Source: Cytidiella melzeri (taxonomy: Eukaryota > Basidiomycota > Agaricomycetes > Polyporales > Irpicaceae). From it: 64,000 bases of DNA. Numbering within the stretch: position 1 is the first letter of the stretch; each line of letters begins with the position of its first letter. Positions 63,601 to 64,000 of this stretch are shown here, one piece after another. Under the pieces are notes generated by a model that was given only the letters and a program-made list of their open reading frames with translations, did no database searches and was not told the DNA's origin. The stretch is from NCBI GenBank assembly GCA_022592445.1, contig JABYQR010000187.1, positions 1 through 64,000 on the forward strand, in the 5' to 3' direction. The position numbers and the translations under genes are program-made.

Positions 63601-64000
63601 CCAAACCTCACCATCTACCCCGAACGCAGTCTCGCTTCCTCTCGCGCCCATGAACTCGCAGTAAACCTCGAGGACTTGCACGAACACCTGAAAGAAAATA
63701 TGCGCGAAGCCCAACTCCGATACCAAGGTCCCGCCGATGCCGTTCGTACACCACCGCCAACCTGGGACATCGGTGATCGGGTTTTCGTTAAAGCCAAGTA
63801 CTTCAATACCACTCGTCCGTCCAAGAAGCTTACCGAGAAATACTTCGGCCCATTCGAAATCATAGGACACGTAGGACCGCAATCCTTTACCCTCCGACTT
63901 CCCGATGCTATGCGAGCTGTTCACCCCGTTTACCATGTTTCTATGCTCGAACCATACACTCCTAGCGAAATCCCAAATCGCGTTTCTTCCCCACCACCTC
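60580..64000 (+). CDS. Pol polyprotein of element F: protease, RT, RNase H, integrase (partial)
   Basis: Pol in the -1 frame of gag, running off the window. The aspartic protease has [13 protein letters not shown] (about 60.74 kb) and [14 protein letters not shown] (about 60.96 kb). RT starts near 61.27 kb and includes [37 protein letters not shown] and the active box [12 protein letters not shown] (about 61.82 kb). RNase H has [14 protein letters not shown] and [20 protein letters not shown]. The integrase finger is in [20 protein letters not shown] to YCKSCTTCK (about 63.05 kb). All three DDE residues are present: [18 protein letters not shown] and [13 protein letters not shown]. The only visible lesion is TGA at 61699-61701 in FRT*YGSFEW, where relatives have Arg (CGA). 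A chromodomain, if any, lies beyond 64000. Confidence 0.93.

Overview
The window looks like a transposon graveyard from a filamentous basidiomycete, probably an Agaricomycete. The evidence is Ty3/gypsy chromovirus and Ty1/copia polyproteins of fungal type, Tnp2 (CACTA/Plavaka-like) transposase remnants, a RecQ-like helicase fragment with a 73-bp intron, a CK1-like kinase relic, and 50-75 bp GT-AG introns. I found no gene that I would call a functional single-copy host gene, and no rRNA, tRNA or CRISPR array. Nearly everything is a piece of a mobile element, much of it nested. The species cannot be named from the sequence alone.

Layout. 1-2.05 kb: decayed gypsy gag/protease fragment followed by an LTR (here called LTR-3). 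3.41-4.80 kb: a 1390-bp foldback DNA transposon with CACTA...TAGTG termini and an ATT target duplication. 6.0-9.34 kb: decayed LTR pieces, an exact-period 61-bp minisatellite, and an old solo LTR (LTR-1 family) inside a dispersed repeat (here repeat E). 9.91-11.26 kb: a long-TIR element that has captured an intron-containing helicase fragment. 11.57-12.54 kb: a ~142-bp minisatellite. 13.3-15.4 kb: second repeat E copy, a partial LTR-like element (family D) and a CK1-like pseudokinase. 15.4-17.4 kb: relic of an unknown protein gene. 17.35-19.46 kb: Tnp2-like transposase C-terminus split by a solo LTR. 19.47-23.22 kb: chromovirus pol with chromodomain, polypurine tract and 3' LTR. 23.22-25.02 kb: RT/RNase H of a second gypsy lineage. 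25.02-27.62 kb: minus-strand copia element with a 171-bp LTR. 27.6-31.2 kb: CpG-rich relics of an unknown, possibly transposon-borne protein. 31.48-31.88 kb: a near-perfect 399-bp hairpin element (CACTG...CAGTG, TCT duplication). 31.9-36.6 kb: a second Tnp2 transposase relic interrupted by a family D element that itself holds a solo LTR. 38.6-43.97 kb: LTR fragments and a gypsy gag-protease element (LTR-2). 45.1-48.7 kb: unknown multi-exon relic. 48.93-56.77 kb: a ~7.8-kb element bounded by inverted GGTTTCAAGCTG-type repeats, with an unknown minus-strand gene. 57.4-58.5 kb: LTR fragments. 58.51-64.0 kb: a nearly intact young Ty3/gypsy element (here element F) that runs off the window.

How the parts relate. 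The autonomous-type genes (two Tnp2 relics; the gypsy and copia polyproteins) are all damaged except element F, whose only visible lesion is one TGA in reverse transcriptase. Element F carries what looks like a complete -1 ribosomal frameshift signal between gag and pol: GGGAAAA in the correct phase, a 6-nt spacer and a 9-bp stem. The two CACTA/CACTG foldback elements could have been mobilised by a Tnp2-type transposase like the relics here. Three solo LTRs with perfect 5-bp target duplications show that LTR-LTR recombination has been active. Comparing a young and an old copy of the element F LTR shows loss of CpG in favour of TpG/CpA, and many inactivating stops are TGA where family alignment expects Arg (CGA). 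Both suggest methylation-associated or RIP-like decay.
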